Position numbers and translations under genes: made by a program. The notes beneath the pieces are model-generated. The model was not told where the DNA came from. It saw only the letters and a program-made list of their open reading frames with translations, and ran no database searches. A DNA stretch of 64,000 bases from Treponema sp. (GTDB lineage: Bacteria > Spirochaetota > Spirochaetia > Treponematales > Treponemataceae), in NCBI GenBank assembly GCA_024402475.1, contig JAKSTQ010000003.1:1-64000 (forward strand), read 5' to 3'. How positions within the stretch are numbered: position 1 is the stretch's first letter; each line of letters starts with the position of its first letter. Below, one piece after another: positions 32,851 to 44,674 of this stretch.

Positions 32851-34479
32851 TTATCTTCGTTTGAATTTTCTGATTATAATCATTGCAACAGAATCTTTTG
32901 AGATGATAAGGCATGCAACACCAGAAACAAAGAAAACTGCTGCTGTAATTAAGATTGGAATTCCGTTGCCAAGGAATCTTCCCAGGTGAGCGAATTTTTC
33001 AACAAGCACCGGATGAAGGAAATAACATGGAACACTTGCGATTGCAGAGAACACAACCATCTTAAGACTGTAGAAAACTGTCGAAAGAGCAACTTTTTTT
33101 GTGTCGGTTGTCTTAAGCCCTTTTAAGAAGATGAAAAGTGCTGCCATGTTTACAAAACTTGAAATTGTAAGAGCCAGCGCAATTCCACGGCCTTTAAGCG
33201 AAAAAGAAAGGACAAACGCAAGAATGATGTTCACGCCAAAAGAAATGAGTCCTGCGTATGTAGGAAGTTTTGGTTTTTCCTGAGCATAGAATGCAGGCGA
33301 GAGAACACGGTTAACTGCAATAAAGAAAAGTCCGATGATGTGCATCTGGAAAGCCTGCATGGTAAGTGCAACGGAAGTATCGTCAAAACGGTTGCTCTTG
33401 TAGACAAGACAGATAATCTGACGGCCTGTAATAAGCGAATAAAAAGTTATTGGAATACAGATCATTGCAATTACTTTGAGGGCAGTAATGAGCATTGCAT
33501 TGTATTCTTCCCATTTTTTTTCTTTAGCAAAACCGCTTAAATCCGGAAGAATGATTGTTCCGATTGTAACGGCAAAAACTCCCAGGATAAGTTCCTGGAG
33601 GCGAAGTGAATACTGCAGCGAAGAAAGAATTCCTTCTCCAACCCAGTTTGCAAGAGCACTTGAAACAAGATCGTTGAGCTGGTAAGACGCCATACCGATG
33701 ATTGTCGGAACAACGAGAGCTACGACTCTGCGGGTTCCTGGATTTGTAAAAGCATTCTTAATTCCAGTAAAAGAAACTTTCCAGCCTGTTTTAAGTACAA
33801 ACGGAAGCTGGAACAATGCCTGAATACATCCGCCCACCATGACACCGCAGCTCATTGCACGGGCAGGGTTTTCCATAAAGTTTGAAAGGATGTAAGTTCC
33901 TGCAATTACACAAAGGTTAAAGAGAACCGGAGTAAAACCGGATGGTGAAAAAATCTTGAGTGTGTTGAGGACGCCCTGAAAAAATGCTGCAATGGAAATT
34001 ACAAGCAGGTAAGGGAACATGATTCTTGTAAGGATGGATGTTTCCCCGATCATGCTGACTGTTTCGCCGGCATAAAAAAGACGGACAATCAGCGGAGTGA
34101 ATACAATTCCTAAAAGTACAACACAGGTTGTCAAAAATGTGATAAGAGTAAACGTAGCGTTGATGAATTCCTGGGCTTCTTTGCGGCGTTCTGCTTCTTC
34201 GGGAGTGTTTTCTGCTCCTGTTAATTTTTGCAGATAGCCTTTAAAAGTTGGAACAAATGCAACGGAAATGCTGTTTTCTGCAAAAAGGCGGCGCAGAAGG
34301 TTCGGAATCATAAATGCGATACCAAAAGCATCTGCATAGGCAGAAGTTCCTAAAAAGCGGGCTTTGGTGGCTTCACGGATAACACCGAGAATACGGGATA
34401 AAAGGGTCAGAAACGACAGTTTGAGGCCTGATTTAAGAATATTTTTTTCTTTTTTTTCTACTTTTTCTACGGAAGTCAT
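32851..34479 (-). CDS. murJ: Lipid II flippase MurJ
   Basis: About 542 residues from ATG at 34479; a longer frame to 34518 begins at TTG and lies in the promoter. MurJ flips lipid II across the inner membrane for peptidoglycan synthesis. About 14 hydrophobic segments are present. Family motifs include LSRILGVIREATKARFLG, ADAFGIAFMIPNLLRRLFAE and SISVAFVPTF near the N-terminus. The -35 TTGCTT (34518-34513) and -10 TATTCT (34495-34490), 17 bp apart, leave a leader of only a few nucleotides and no ribosome-binding site. Confidence 0.92.
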   Translation of the reverse strand: MTSVEKVEKKEKNILKSGLKLSFLTLLSRILGVIREATKARFLGTSAYADAFGIAFMIPNLLRRLFAENSISVAFVPTFKGYLQKLTGAENTPEEAERRKEAQEFINATFTLITFLTTCVVLLGIVFTPLIVRLFYAGETVSMIGETSILTRIMFPYLLVISIAAFFQGVLNTLKIFSPSGFTPVLFNLCVIAGTYILSNFMENPARAMSCGVMVGGCIQALFQLPFVLKTGWKVSFTGIKNAFTNPGTRRVVALVVPTIIGMASYQLNDLVSSALANWVGEGILSSLQYSLRLQELILGVFAVTIGTIILPDLSGFAKEKKWEEYNAMLITALKVIAMICIPITFYSLITGRQIICLVYKSNRFDDTSVALTMQAFQMHIIGLFFIAVNRVLSPAFYAQEKPKLPTYAGLISFGVNIILAFVLSFSLKGRGIALALTISSFVNMAALFIFLKGLKTTDTKKVALSTVFYSLKMVVFSAIASVPCYFLHPVLVEKFAHLGRFLGNGIPILITAAVFFVSGVACLIISKDSVAMIIIRKFKRR

Positions 34480-34489
34480 GGTATAATAT

Positions 34490-34518
34490 AGAATATAATT
34501 GTTTTTAAAATTAAGCAA
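34490..34518 (-). promoter_or_regulatory. Short-leader promoter of murJ
   Basis: Minus-strand TTGCTT (34518-34513), 17-bp spacer, TATTCT (34495-34490), then 10 nt to the ATG. A second -10-like TATTAT (34488-34483) sits 3 nt from the ATG. Confidence 0.5.
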
Positions 34519-34572
34519 TATTACTGATTTTTAAAATTGTGGTAATTTTATAAAGTCATTGGGGAGTAAGTT

Positions 34573-36267
34573 TTGGCTCGTAAAAAAATTCTGCAGCGCG
34601 TCGGGAAAACTGCAATCATCCCGATTTCGGTAAAAATACTTGTTATTTTTATCTCTCTGATTCTTTTGTCAAACTTCATGACAAATTTCCTTTCAACACA
34701 GTTGTCGCAAAGACAGATTTCCAGTCTGACTAACAAACTTATGGTTACTCAGCTCAAGGATATGTACACAACAGCTGCAAACCAGTATCAGATTTATTCA
34801 TATTCAAAAGATAAGGATAAATGTATCGAAGCTATGCGTACGGCAGCAGAAAGCGGATTCTCGCAGAAACACAGTATCGCACTTGCCGTTGACAGAACCG
34901 GGCAGATGATTTTCTTTAACTGCGCAGATCAGAATGTCAACTTTACGCTGTTCACGGATAAGAAAGCTCTTGAAGAAATGAATAAAAGCATGGAAGAAGA
35001 AATTGACCAGGGGCAGATTGAATTCAAGCTTGGCGGAGAAGGCTTCTTTGGTATTTATAAATTCAATCCTGAATGGGGATGCTTTTTAATCCGTGCAGAA
35101 AGTTTTGCCGATTCCCAGCGTGAACTCATGAGGGTTCTCGGAATTACAGTTGCAATGATTCTTGCATTGACAGTTACATTCCTGTTCATCGGTCTTTACA
35201 TGATGAATAAGATTTTTGCCAATGTCCGAAAAATCACAGACAGCCTTTATGACATGCAGCAGAAGTCACAGCTTGGCGTAATCAATATTGATGATGCACC
35301 AAATGATGATATTACTTACCTTGCAGCGTCATTCAACTCACTGTCTGTTTCCGTAAATAACCTGCTTACAACTTTCCAGAAATTCGTTTCTAAAGACGTT
35401 GTATCAAAGGCTTACTCAGATCACTCTATTGCACTTGAAGGAAAACAGCGCGAACTTACAATTCTCTTTTCTGACATCAAGAGCTTTACTTACAGAACAG
35501 AAACACTTGGTAACGAAATTATTGACGTTTTGAACGTTCATTATAACAGCGTAATTCATGCAGTGCACGAAAGTGAAGGTGTAGTCGGTTCCATTATCGG
35601 AGATGCAATTCTTGCAATCTTTGGAACAGAAGTTTCCGGGGCAAAGAAATCAGTTCAGTCAATTGAATCTGCCTGGGAAATCACAAACCTTACTGCAGAA
35701 CTGCGAACAAAAATGCTTGAACGCCGTAAACTTATCGAAAAGAAACGCAAGCTTACTCCTGCAGAAGACAGAGTATTCAATGCATGTCTTCTTGATATTG
35801 GTGTTGGTGTTGACGGCGGAACGGTATTCTACGGAAATATCGGTTCAGATGAACACATGGCAAATACAGTAATCGGTGACAACGTAAACTCAGCAAGCCG
35901 TCTTGAAGGCCTTACAAGAATTTACCACCTTCCTGTAATCGTTTCTGAATATATCAAGGAACAGGCAGAATCAGTTTCAAAACGCTATAAGTTCTACGAA
36001 ATTGATACTGTTCAGGTTAAAGGAAAAACAGAAGGAAAGAAAATCTACTTCCCTCTTGATACAGAAGTTTTTGGACACGAAACCTTCGAAGAAAAATTTG
36101 AAATATTTGAAAAAGGTCTTGCCGCTTATTATAAAGGCGACTGGAAAACAGCACGCAAGCAGTTCAAGGCTGCTGACCTTGATGTCACAGAAGTATTCCT
36201 TGAAAGAATGGGACTCAAGAATGCACCTGCTAAATGGAGTGGAATATGGACAATGACAACAAAATAA
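34573..36267 (+). CDS. Membrane class III adenylate cyclase
   Basis: 564 residues starting at TTG with GGGGAG 6 nt upstream. One membrane segment (about 17-40), a periplasmic sensor (about 40-195), a second segment (about 198-222) and a HAMP-like linker precede the cyclase domain (about 295-480). The metal aspartates lie in LTILFSDIKSFTYRTE and VGSIIGDAILAIFG; NTVIGDNVNSASRLEGL holds the conserved Asn and Arg. The C-terminal helices (YYKGDWKTARKQFKAAD) resemble a TPR unit. It heads a cluster with a P83/100-like gene and an MCP, an order I recall from T. pallidum TP0485-TP0488. Confidence 0.9.
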   Translation: MARKKILQRVGKTAIIPISVKILVIFISLILLSNFMTNFLSTQLSQRQISSLTNKLMVTQLKDMYTTAANQYQIYSYSKDKDKCIEAMRTAAESGFSQKHSIALAVDRTGQMIFFNCADQNVNFTLFTDKKALEEMNKSMEEEIDQGQIEFKLGGEGFFGIYKFNPEWGCFLIRAESFADSQRELMRVLGITVAMILALTVTFLFIGLYMMNKIFANVRKITDSLYDMQQKSQLGVINIDDAPNDDITYLAASFNSLSVSVNNLLTTFQKFVSKDVVSKAYSDHSIALEGKQRELTILFSDIKSFTYRTETLGNEIIDVLNVHYNSVIHAVHESEGVVGSIIGDAILAIFGTEVSGAKKSVQSIESAWEITNLTAELRTKMLERRKLIEKKRKLTPAEDRVFNACLLDIGVGVDGGTVFYGNIGSDEHMANTVIGDNVNSASRLEGLTRIYHLPVIVSEYIKEQAESVSKRYKFYEIDTVQVKGKTEGKKIYFPLDTEVFGHETFEEKFEIFEKGLAAYYKGDWKTARKQFKAADLDVTEVFLERMGLKNAPAKWSGIWTMTTK

Positions 36268-37700
36268 GTACAAGGCAGACTGACACAAAAGACGATGTAA
36301 TGCTCTTTCTTGAAGAAGAACTTGTTTCTCTTAAAAAGAAAGATAAAGTAATTGCATACGATCTTGAAACAGAATATGCAAAGACAAAGAAGAATAGAAT
36401 CTGGTCAATCTGGGTTGTTCTTATTCTTACAGTTGCAGGTGTATTCTGCATTACATATTTTACAAGCCGTGCGCTTCAGAAAAAAAACAGAACTGTAGAT
36501 GTAAACCTTTCTGTATTTGAAGACATCAACTTAAAAAATCTCTTTGATGCAATGAGTAAGACACAGGATCTTTACGAAAAGGCCGCAAAGAATAAAGCTG
36601 AACTTCAGGCAGGACTTGATACAAAACTTGATCAGGCACGACGCCTTCGTGATTCGGAACTGGCAATCGTTGAAAAAGCAAAGCTTAGAAAAAAGCAGCT
36701 TAAAGAAAGACAGGACGAAATTACAAAAACTTACAACAATGCAGTTTACAGAGCACACACCGAATTTGACGAAAAAATCAAAGCCGCAGAAATTGAATTA
36801 AAACAATACGAAGAGCAGCTTAAAGGCTTTGACTCAGAAAATGTTGCAAAGGCCCAGAGCTATGAACAGAAGATGGACAGTGAACGTCAGCTTCATGAAC
36901 TTGAAAAAGACCGCATTGCAAAAGAATACGAAGATCAGATCAATGCCCTTAAGCAGTCAATGAGTGACAGCCAGGAAAAGAGTTTTGAAGAACGCAAAAC
37001 CGCAATGAACGATGTTGCTTCCCGTTACGAAAAACGACTTGCAGCCCTTGACCCTGTAATCAAAGATTCCAGAGAGAAGTCTATTGTTGCGGGGCTCGAA
37101 GAAGTAACTTATGCAGATGCTATCAGTACTGAATCAATCGCAGGAACAATGGTTTATCCTGATGATCAGTACATTAACAGCGTTTCAGTGCTTAAGGCCC
37201 GTTACGATGATTTTGTTTATCTGAACTCAATTGCTTCAAAACTTCCATACCTTAATTCCATGCCGGAAGTTCTCAGAGGAGAACGCCGCAAAGCTTATGA
37301 GATGAGCCGTGGAATTGCACTTGCAGGTGCCAGCCGTGTTTCAGAACTGAAAGGCGAAAATTCAAAACTTACTGCTCAGGTAGAAAAACTGACATCAGAT
37401 CTTGCAGGCATCAAAAGTGCTTATGCAGGACAGTCAGCTGTTCTTGAAACCTGTGCAAACCTGCAGAAAGTTGACGGTTTTGTTATGGCTAAACGCAGTG
37501 ACGGAACAATAATTGTTTTTGTAAAAAGTACAAGCAGAGAAGGAATTACACAGTCAGGAAATACAACAGTTTCTGTTTATGCAAATGATACAAAAGTTGG
37601 AGAAGGAACTTTGTGGTTCAAAGATTCCATTTACTTTATGTCATTAACCGATGAAGCTGTTCAGGTAAGTTCCGGTTACATGATAAAAATTAATAATTAA
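36246..37700 (+). CDS. Membrane-anchored coiled-coil protein, P83/100 antigen-like
   Basis: 484 residues from ATG at 36246 (GGAG 6 nt upstream); an earlier ATG at 36234 is possible. The start overlaps the cyclase gene by 22 nt. A short cytoplasmic N-terminus and one membrane segment (about 50-71) precede a long charged coiled coil (about 95-285). The globular tail (about 400-484) is beta-rich ([20 protein letters not shown]). The P83/100 label rests on position between cyclase and MCP and on overall architecture as I remember it in T. pallidum, not on alignment. Function is unknown. Confidence 0.6.
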   Translation: MDNDNKISTRQTDTKDDVMLFLEEELVSLKKKDKVIAYDLETEYAKTKKNRIWSIWVVLILTVAGVFCITYFTSRALQKKNRTVDVNLSVFEDINLKNLFDAMSKTQDLYEKAAKNKAELQAGLDTKLDQARRLRDSELAIVEKAKLRKKQLKERQDEITKTYNNAVYRAHTEFDEKIKAAEIELKQYEEQLKGFDSENVAKAQSYEQKMDSERQLHELEKDRIAKEYEDQINALKQSMSDSQEKSFEERKTAMNDVASRYEKRLAALDPVIKDSREKSIVAGLEEVTYADAISTESIAGTMVYPDDQYINSVSVLKARYDDFVYLNSIASKLPYLNSMPEVLRGERRKAYEMSRGIALAGASRVSELKGENSKLTAQVEKLTSDLAGIKSAYAGQSAVLETCANLQKVDGFVMAKRSDGTIIVFVKSTSREGITQSGNTTVSVYANDTKVGEGTLWFKDSIYFMSLTDEAVQVSSGYMIKINN

Positions 37701-37714
37701 AGGAGTGCGTTAAA

Positions 37715-39598
37715 ATGTCATCCTTCATGATTTATCTTATACTGTTTTTGCCAAGTACTTATGTCGGTGTAATTATGATGAGCTGTCTGCAAAAATGTTT
37801 TCTGCATGGACAGCCGGAAATGTATCTTTCTTCTTTGCCTATTACTATGGCTGTAACAACGGCATTGAGCGTTACAATTCTTATTATGATGAAATTTATT
37901 CTTCGCCCTATGGATGCAGTTGTCAACAGACTTCAGCGTACAGGCGAAGAACCTGGTGATGAAGACCGTAAGATTGTTATTAAAGCACAAAAGGTTATGA
38001 ATACAACAACAGTTATTTTTACGGTTGTAGGTTTTATTTTTGGTAACCTTATAACAATGTCAATTGCAATGGCTAAGGGGACAGTTCCGTTTGAACTGCC
38101 TCGTATCATTATGGCAATTTTTCACTCAATCAGTTTTGGTGGTGTCGCAACTTTATATACTATCAACCTTGCACAGCATCTTCTTGAAAAAAAACATCAG
38201 CTTTTGAAAATCCGTAATCTTACTGATACAAGCAAAAAAACTTCGCTTTCTTCAAATCTGTTCTACATGATTTTCGTTTCTGTACTTGCTGTTGCAATCA
38301 GTATTGCGATGGTTTCATTTCAGATTGCAAATCACGGTAAACCGGAATGGGGAATTGATTTCTATCTTAAGTGGAGCGTTATTGTTGGTATCATAACTTT
38401 TGTTCTTGCAGCAATTCCAATTTATATGGTTGTTAAAGGACTTACAGCAAGAATCAATGAAAGCGCCGGAAAAATCAAGGAAATTTCAGAACAGGGTGAT
38501 CTTACCGGACGTATTGATATTACAGTAAGTGATGATATCGGTTTTATGACTGGTTCTGTAAATATGCTGATGGACAAACTTTCTTCTATGCTTGCAGACC
38601 TTCGTAAACAGGCAAACAGCGTATCATCTTCTGCAAATGTTCTTTCCCGTTCAGCAGAATCTTCTGTAACAGCCCTGACTCAGATGGAAGCTTCGTTTAT
38701 GAGTATGGGAGAAGCAGGAAACACTCAGAATGCTTTGATTTTAGATGTCAGCCGCGCAATCGATGGTCTTAAATCAGGTTCTGCGGAATTGAGTGACTAC
38801 ATGGTTGAACAGGGACACGCTCTCAAGGAAAATGCTGCTTCTATTACAGAAATGGCAGAAAACATCAACTCAGTTGCAAATATGACAAAGAAGGCAGATG
38901 AACTTTCTGGAGTTCTTGCAAGTACATCATCAAATGGTAATGGACTTGTTAACCAGGCAGTTGTTGCAATTTCAGAAATCCAGAAGTCTTCTGTAGAAGT
39001 TCAGAATATCGTTAAGGTAATCCAGAAGATTGCAAGCCAGACAAACCTTCTTTCTATGAATGCCGCAATCGAAGCCGCACATGCCGGAGAATACGGAGCA
39101 GGATTTGCTGTTGTTGCAGACGAAGTTCGTTCCCTTGCTGCTTCTTCAAGTAAGAGTGCAAAAGATATTCAGATTCATATTAAGTCAATGGTAGAAAAAA
39201 TCAATAATGGTGTTGATGCCATTACTCAGGCTGGTAAGGCGTTCAACCAGATTGAAGAATGTGTTATGGAAAACCAGAAAGTTATTCAGACATTGTTTGA
39301 AGCAATGGAAGAACAGCGTAGAGGTGCCGCAGAAAACATGCGTGTTTCAACAAGCGTAACACAGGCTCTTGATAAAGCAAATGATCTTGCTCAAAAGCAG
39401 AATGAATTCTCTCAGAATGTAAAGGATGCAATGGACAGAATCGTAGAAATGACAAAGGAATTTGCAAACCTTATTGACGAAGGAATGAGTTCAACAAATA
39501 ACCTTAAGGAATCAGTTCGTCAGGTTGAACACACTGTTTCTGATAACCTTATTGCAGTATCAATGATGGAAAATAACTTTTCTCAGTTTACTGTATAA
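37715..39598 (+). CDS. Methyl-accepting chemotaxis protein with polytopic membrane sensor
   Basis: 627 residues; AGGAG precedes the ATG. Six hydrophobic segments fill the first 250 residues with no large periplasmic domain, so the signal is probably sensed within the membrane. A HAMP segment (about 245-300, [19 protein letters not shown]) is followed by the signalling domain with the conserved hairpin tip [20 protein letters not shown] and [11 protein letters not shown]. The tip contacts CheA and CheW. A terminator for this gene lies inside the convergent gene downstream. Confidence 0.93.
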   Translation: MSSFMIYLILFLPSTYVGVIMMSCLQKCFLHGQPEMYLSSLPITMAVTTALSVTILIMMKFILRPMDAVVNRLQRTGEEPGDEDRKIVIKAQKVMNTTTVIFTVVGFIFGNLITMSIAMAKGTVPFELPRIIMAIFHSISFGGVATLYTINLAQHLLEKKHQLLKIRNLTDTSKKTSLSSNLFYMIFVSVLAVAISIAMVSFQIANHGKPEWGIDFYLKWSVIVGIITFVLAAIPIYMVVKGLTARINESAGKIKEISEQGDLTGRIDITVSDDIGFMTGSVNMLMDKLSSMLADLRKQANSVSSSANVLSRSAESSVTALTQMEASFMSMGEAGNTQNALILDVSRAIDGLKSGSAELSDYMVEQGHALKENAASITEMAENINSVANMTKKADELSGVLASTSSNGNGLVNQAVVAISEIQKSSVEVQNIVKVIQKIASQTNLLSMNAAIEAAHAGEYGAGFAVVADEVRSLAASSSKSAKDIQIHIKSMVEKINNGVDAITQAGKAFNQIEECVMENQKVIQTLFEAMEEQRRGAAENMRVSTSVTQALDKANDLAQKQNEFSQNVKDAMDRIVEMTKEFANLIDEGMSSTNNLKESVRQVEHTVSDNLIAVSMMENNFSQFTV

Positions 39599-40454
39599 GT
39601 TTATTGTTCATGACTTTTATTACACGGCCATCGAGATAAAACTCGGTGGCCGTTTTTGTAGGCGGATAATTGATTATGATTTCCTCAAAATTACCGGCAT
39701 GTTCATTCAGCGGAATGTATTTATATAGAATATTTTTGATCTGATTTTCGTCAAGAAAGTCCCAGCGGGAAGGAGAAGCGGTTGTTGTTTTGATGTAAGA
39801 AACGGTTATGGTTTTTGCATCAAGGATTTTTGTGATTAGGGACTGGGTGTCAAGAAAACAGGAACAGCTTCTGGACCTGGCGCCGGTTTTAAATTCGCTG
39901 AAGGCTGCGGTTTCTTTTTCCTTTATTGTCTGAATCAGTTTTGACCAGTTAAGATATTTTATTGTGTTTAAGTCAGTTTCGTTCTGGTAAAGCTGAATGA
40001 GACAAAGGGCCGTGGAAGTCTTGCACCATTCAAGGCAAATGGTTTTCTGGCTGGAATTATCCGGGCTGTAAACCGCTCCTGCGGGATAAAAGAAATCAGG
40101 CTGGACCGGGAATCCAAGATTTACTGCTGTGCCAGAGATTCTAAGTTCGCCGTTTTGATTAAGGTCGAGAACCGGCTGTGCAAGAATTGCTGCAGGAATG
40201 TCAGGCCGTAAACTGATTTCTACAGTTCTGGTTGTATTGTCAATAGAAAGAATCTGCGGGTCTTTACCCTGATAGATGCAGATTTCCCAGGAAGTTATGG
40301 CAGGCATGCCTTGCGGCCATAAAGGAATCTCAAGTTCAAAAAACGCCTTCTGTGAAACGCTAAGTGGACCATCTGCCGCCAGCGAACAACCGCCTGCAGC
40401 CATCAACCCCGTTAAAATCACGGGGAATAATATTTTTGTTTTTAAAGTATTCAT
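39588..40454 (-). CDS. Lipoprotein of unknown function
   Basis: 288 residues with a lipoprotein signal ([14 protein letters not shown], Cys about 23). The mature part is mainly beta, with paired cysteines ([22 protein letters not shown]). I do not recognise the family. The last 11 nt overlap the mcp gene tail to tail. A 10-bp inverted repeat surrounds the start codon (40444-40470), and no ribosome-binding site is evident. Confidence 0.7.
   Translation of the reverse strand: MNTLKTKILFPVILTGLMAAGGCSLAADGPLSVSQKAFFELEIPLWPQGMPAITSWEICIYQGKDPQILSIDNTTRTVEISLRPDIPAAILAQPVLDLNQNGELRISGTAVNLGFPVQPDFFYPAGAVYSPDNSSQKTICLEWCKTSTALCLIQLYQNETDLNTIKYLNWSKLIQTIKEKETAAFSEFKTGARSRSCSCFLDTQSLITKILDAKTITVSYIKTTTASPSRWDFLDENQIKNILYKYIPLNEHAGNFEEIIINYPPTKTATEFYLDGRVIKVMNNKLIQ
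39624..39657 (+). terminator. mcp terminator embedded in the convergent lipoprotein gene
   Basis: A 12-bp stem with one G-T pair (ACGGCCATCGAG at 39624-39635 with CTCGGTGGCCGT at 39642-39653) is followed by five T. It falls inside the last codons of the minus-strand lipoprotein gene. Confidence 0.75.
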
Positions 40455-40470
40455 ACATATTGAATACTTT
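40444..40470. promoter_or_regulatory. Inverted repeat around the lipoprotein start codon
   Basis: AAAGTATTCA (40444-40453) and TGAATACTTT (40461-40470) are perfect complements with a 7-nt spacer. The minus-strand ATG (40454-40452) lies at the edge of the spacer, so the repeat could be an operator or an RNA hairpin hiding the start. Confidence 0.45.
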
Positions 40471-40514
40471 TATAAGTGTAATTTTCCGTGATTTTTATAT
40501 AAATTTTTTAAAGA

Positions 40515-40967
40515 TTATCTGTGCTTTGCTATTTCACTCTGGCAAAGCTGGTCGCAGATTTCGTTGTACTCGATGCCTGCGTGTCCTTTGACCCAGTTCC
40601 AGGTGACATTAAGGCTGAGGTTGAGTGCATCAAGTGTCATCCAGAGGTCCTGGTTTTTGACAGGTTTTTTGTCTGCAGTGCGCCAGCCTTTAGCTTTCCA
40701 GCCTTTGATCCAGGTTGTGATGCCGTTTTTTACGTACTGGCTGTCGGAATAAAGGCAGACAGGGCGGGATTTGAGCTGTGGAGTGTTTGCGATTGTGCTT
40801 AAGGCGTTGATTGCGGCGCTTAATTCCATGCGGTTGTTTGTGGTTTCGTGTTCGCCGCCTGATAAGCGCAGGTCTTTTCCGTCAAAAAGCAGAACAGTTC
40901 CCCATCCTCCAGGTCCAGGATTCCCTGAACATCCGCCGTCTGTATATACAATGATTGTGTCTTCCAT
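40515..40967 (-). CDS. rnhA: Ribonuclease HI
   Basis: 150 residues, the normal length. It cuts RNA in RNA-DNA hybrids. Catalytic acids are visible in [18 protein letters not shown] (Asp about 10), [15 protein letters not shown] (Glu about 48), [12 protein letters not shown] (Asp about 70) and [14 protein letters not shown] (Asp about 138), with the conserved His in KGHAG. The start diverges from groL across 135 nt. Confidence 0.95.
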   Translation of the reverse strand: MEDTIIVYTDGGCSGNPGPGGWGTVLLFDGKDLRLSGGEHETTNNRMELSAAINALSTIANTPQLKSRPVCLYSDSQYVKNGITTWIKGWKAKGWRTADKKPVKNQDLWMTLDALNLSLNVTWNWVKGHAGIEYNEICDQLCQSEIAKHR

Positions 40968-41099
40968 TAAAGTTCCTTTTTATGCCCCAAAAGGGCGGCT
41001 GTGAAACCGGATTTACATTTTTTCAAATTCTATTGCCGATTTTACGATTTTTTACTATCTTATTAGTATATTATATCATTTTTTTATAGGAAGTTCTAG

Positions 41100-42728
<1,629 letters not shown>

Positions 42729-42731
42729 TAA

Positions 42732-43442
42732 ATGATTAAGCTTGGTTTTCAGTCGTGCAGATATAATAATCTTTTTATTGAGCAGGAAATGGACATGGCA
42801 TTAAAATCAAGAATTGATTTTTTTGACGTGTTCTTTGACGGTTTTAATTCCAGGGATATTGAAAATCCTGGGAATGTAAAGCTCATGGAAGATATTACAA
42901 TTCATCTGCCGCTGGATTTTACAAGTCTTGCCAGTGAAGATAAAGAAGCATATTTTGATTACATTAATAGAAGAAAACCAAAATGTGTTACAGTAAGTTT
43001 TGACAACCTTTCGTATGAAGAACTTGAAATGATCTGCACAAACATTAAAGGTCCTGTCGTTGCTGTAACAAATACGATTGGTGATAAACACCGTATTTAT
43101 GGCTGCACCTTTTATGAATTCCTGCTTCAGGCAAAAATGATTCTTGAACGCAAAATGCTTAAGGTAAATGTAACTTTAGATACTGGTGTTGCAAAGCTTA
43201 ATGGTCAGAATCCGGTTGAATATGCAAAGAACTTGATTAAAGACGGTTTTACGATTCTGTCAGTTCATCTGCATGATAATGACGGTTCTACAGACTATCA
43301 CTGGCCGGCCGGTTCAGTTGCAAACGGAATTGACTTTGAAAACTTTGTCCGCGTTCTTGAGGAACAGGGAAGAGAAGTCTGGGGTGTAATTGATCACTGG
43401 AATAACAATTACAATGCCCTTGAATATTTAAGAAGTATTTAA
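42732..43442 (+). CDS. TIM-barrel sugar isomerase/epimerase-like protein
   Basis: 236 residues starting 3 nt after groL, so co-transcribed with it. The pattern of short strands and acidic/histidine residues (FFDVFFDGF, ITIHLPLDF, LDTGVAKLN, SVHLHDNDGSTDYHWPAG, VWGVIDHW) fits the xylose-isomerase-like / AP endonuclease 2 barrel, whose members bind divalent metal. The protein is shorter than most family members and no specific substrate can be named. A strong terminator follows. Confidence 0.6.
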   Translation: MIKLGFQSCRYNNLFIEQEMDMALKSRIDFFDVFFDGFNSRDIENPGNVKLMEDITIHLPLDFTSLASEDKEAYFDYINRRKPKCVTVSFDNLSYEELEMICTNIKGPVVAVTNTIGDKHRIYGCTFYEFLLQAKMILERKMLKVNVTLDTGVAKLNGQNPVEYAKNLIKDGFTILSVHLHDNDGSTDYHWPAGSVANGIDFENFVRVLEEQGREVWGVIDHWNNNYNALEYLRSI

Positions 43443-43459
43443 GGTTTTAATTAAACAAG

Positions 43460-43514
43460 AAAATCCATCGCTCATATAAACTGATTGTTTATGTGCTGCG
43501 ATGGATTTTTTTTA
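43460..43514. terminator. Bidirectional terminator after the groL operon
   Basis: AAAATCCATCG (43460-43470) pairs with CGATGGATTTT (43499-43509), with an inner imperfect CATATAAAC/GTTTATGTG stem and a long T run after the 3' arm; the A run on the other side serves the minus-strand gene. Confidence 0.9.
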
Positions 43515-43515
43515 T

Positions 43516-44427
43516 TTAGTCTTTAGAAAAAGAATAGGTTCTGTTCCAGACTGCTGTTTCGCCTGGCTTTGCTTCGAACCATGTGAATAGTTCCGGGCTG
43601 ATACATTTGTTGTGTCCCCAGATATCACAGTTGTATGGTTCAAAAGAATCTTCTTCTTTAACGGTGAGTTTTGATTTTGAATCTTTTAAGATCCAGAAAG
43701 CCTTTTTGTTTTCTGTGTCTTTGCGTGATTTGAAAATTCCGCCCATGAAAAATTCTACGTCAGGAGTTTTTTCAAATCCGATTTTTGTTATTTCTCCGTT
43801 TGGCTGAAAACGAATCAGGTTTTCTGTCTTTACATTTTCTGAGAAGTTGTTCTGGTCGTATTCCCATGGAAGAGTGAGTTCAAGGTGCGGACCGTTTGTT
43901 CTGTTTCCTGGAAGGAGGAAGTTGTGAACATATTCAGTTGTGGCAAGTGGTTTTGAACCTTTGTTTTCGATCTTGTAGTCGATTGTAAAAGTGTCGCCTT
44001 TAAGTTCAATTGTTTTTGTGTAAAGGTAGGCATATCCGTTGCGTTCACCGGAATCACATTCAAATACTGCTTTTGTATCTGAAACTTTTACTGCATGAAA
44101 GTTAAGCGGATCAAGTTTGTACTGGGTAAAAAAGAAATATGGTTTGTCATCCTTTTTAAGCCAGCCTGTTCCGATTTTTGGAAAGTATTCTCCGACAGGA
44201 ATGTCATCATAACCGATTACATTTTTAATTCCGAATTCATTGTGAAGTCCTCGTCCAAAAATGCGTGGGTTGCGGTGGAAGATTTTCTTTTCCTGAGAAA
44301 GTACGCTGATGCCTTTGTATTTGATCTGAGTAACGGTTCCGTTCCAGTCAAAGCGGCTGCCTGTGTATTTTTCGCCGGCAGTTTCAATAGTTAATTCAAG
44401 GTTTTCATTTTTTAATTTAATACTCAT
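43516..44427 (-). CDS. Galactose-mutarotase-like (aldose 1-epimerase fold) protein
   Basis: 303 residues with the beta-supersandwich pattern of aldose-1-epimerase relatives: TAGEKYTGSRFDWNG, GRGLHNEFG, TIELKGDTFTIDYKIENKG, and the C-terminal GHNKCISPELFTWF and ETAVWNRTYSF. The catalytic His/Glu pair of true mutarotases cannot be assigned with certainty. TATAAT (44439-44434) ends 6 nt before the ATG and there is no ribosome-binding site. The gene stands alone, convergent with the groL operon. Confidence 0.65.
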   Translation of the reverse strand: MSIKLKNENLELTIETAGEKYTGSRFDWNGTVTQIKYKGISVLSQEKKIFHRNPRIFGRGLHNEFGIKNVIGYDDIPVGEYFPKIGTGWLKKDDKPYFFFTQYKLDPLNFHAVKVSDTKAVFECDSGERNGYAYLYTKTIELKGDTFTIDYKIENKGSKPLATTEYVHNFLLPGNRTNGPHLELTLPWEYDQNNFSENVKTENLIRFQPNGEITKIGFEKTPDVEFFMGGIFKSRKDTENKKAFWILKDSKSKLTVKEEDSFEPYNCDIWGHNKCISPELFTWFEAKPGETAVWNRTYSFSKD

Positions 44428-44674
44428 AATGAAATTATATTACAGCCAACAGGGGAAAAGTATCAAGGTTTTTTGATTAGTGACAAAAAATGTTTACATT
44501 CTGCAAATAAATGGATATGCTCAATTAATAGAAAAGCATTACAGGCTGTATACTGATTTGTGCCGGAACAGTTTTTATGATAATTTAGATTAATATATAG
44601 AAAAAAAAATCCATAATTATGAAAAAAAAGATACTTTTTTCTCAATTATAGTGTAAAATAGTAATAAGGTAATT

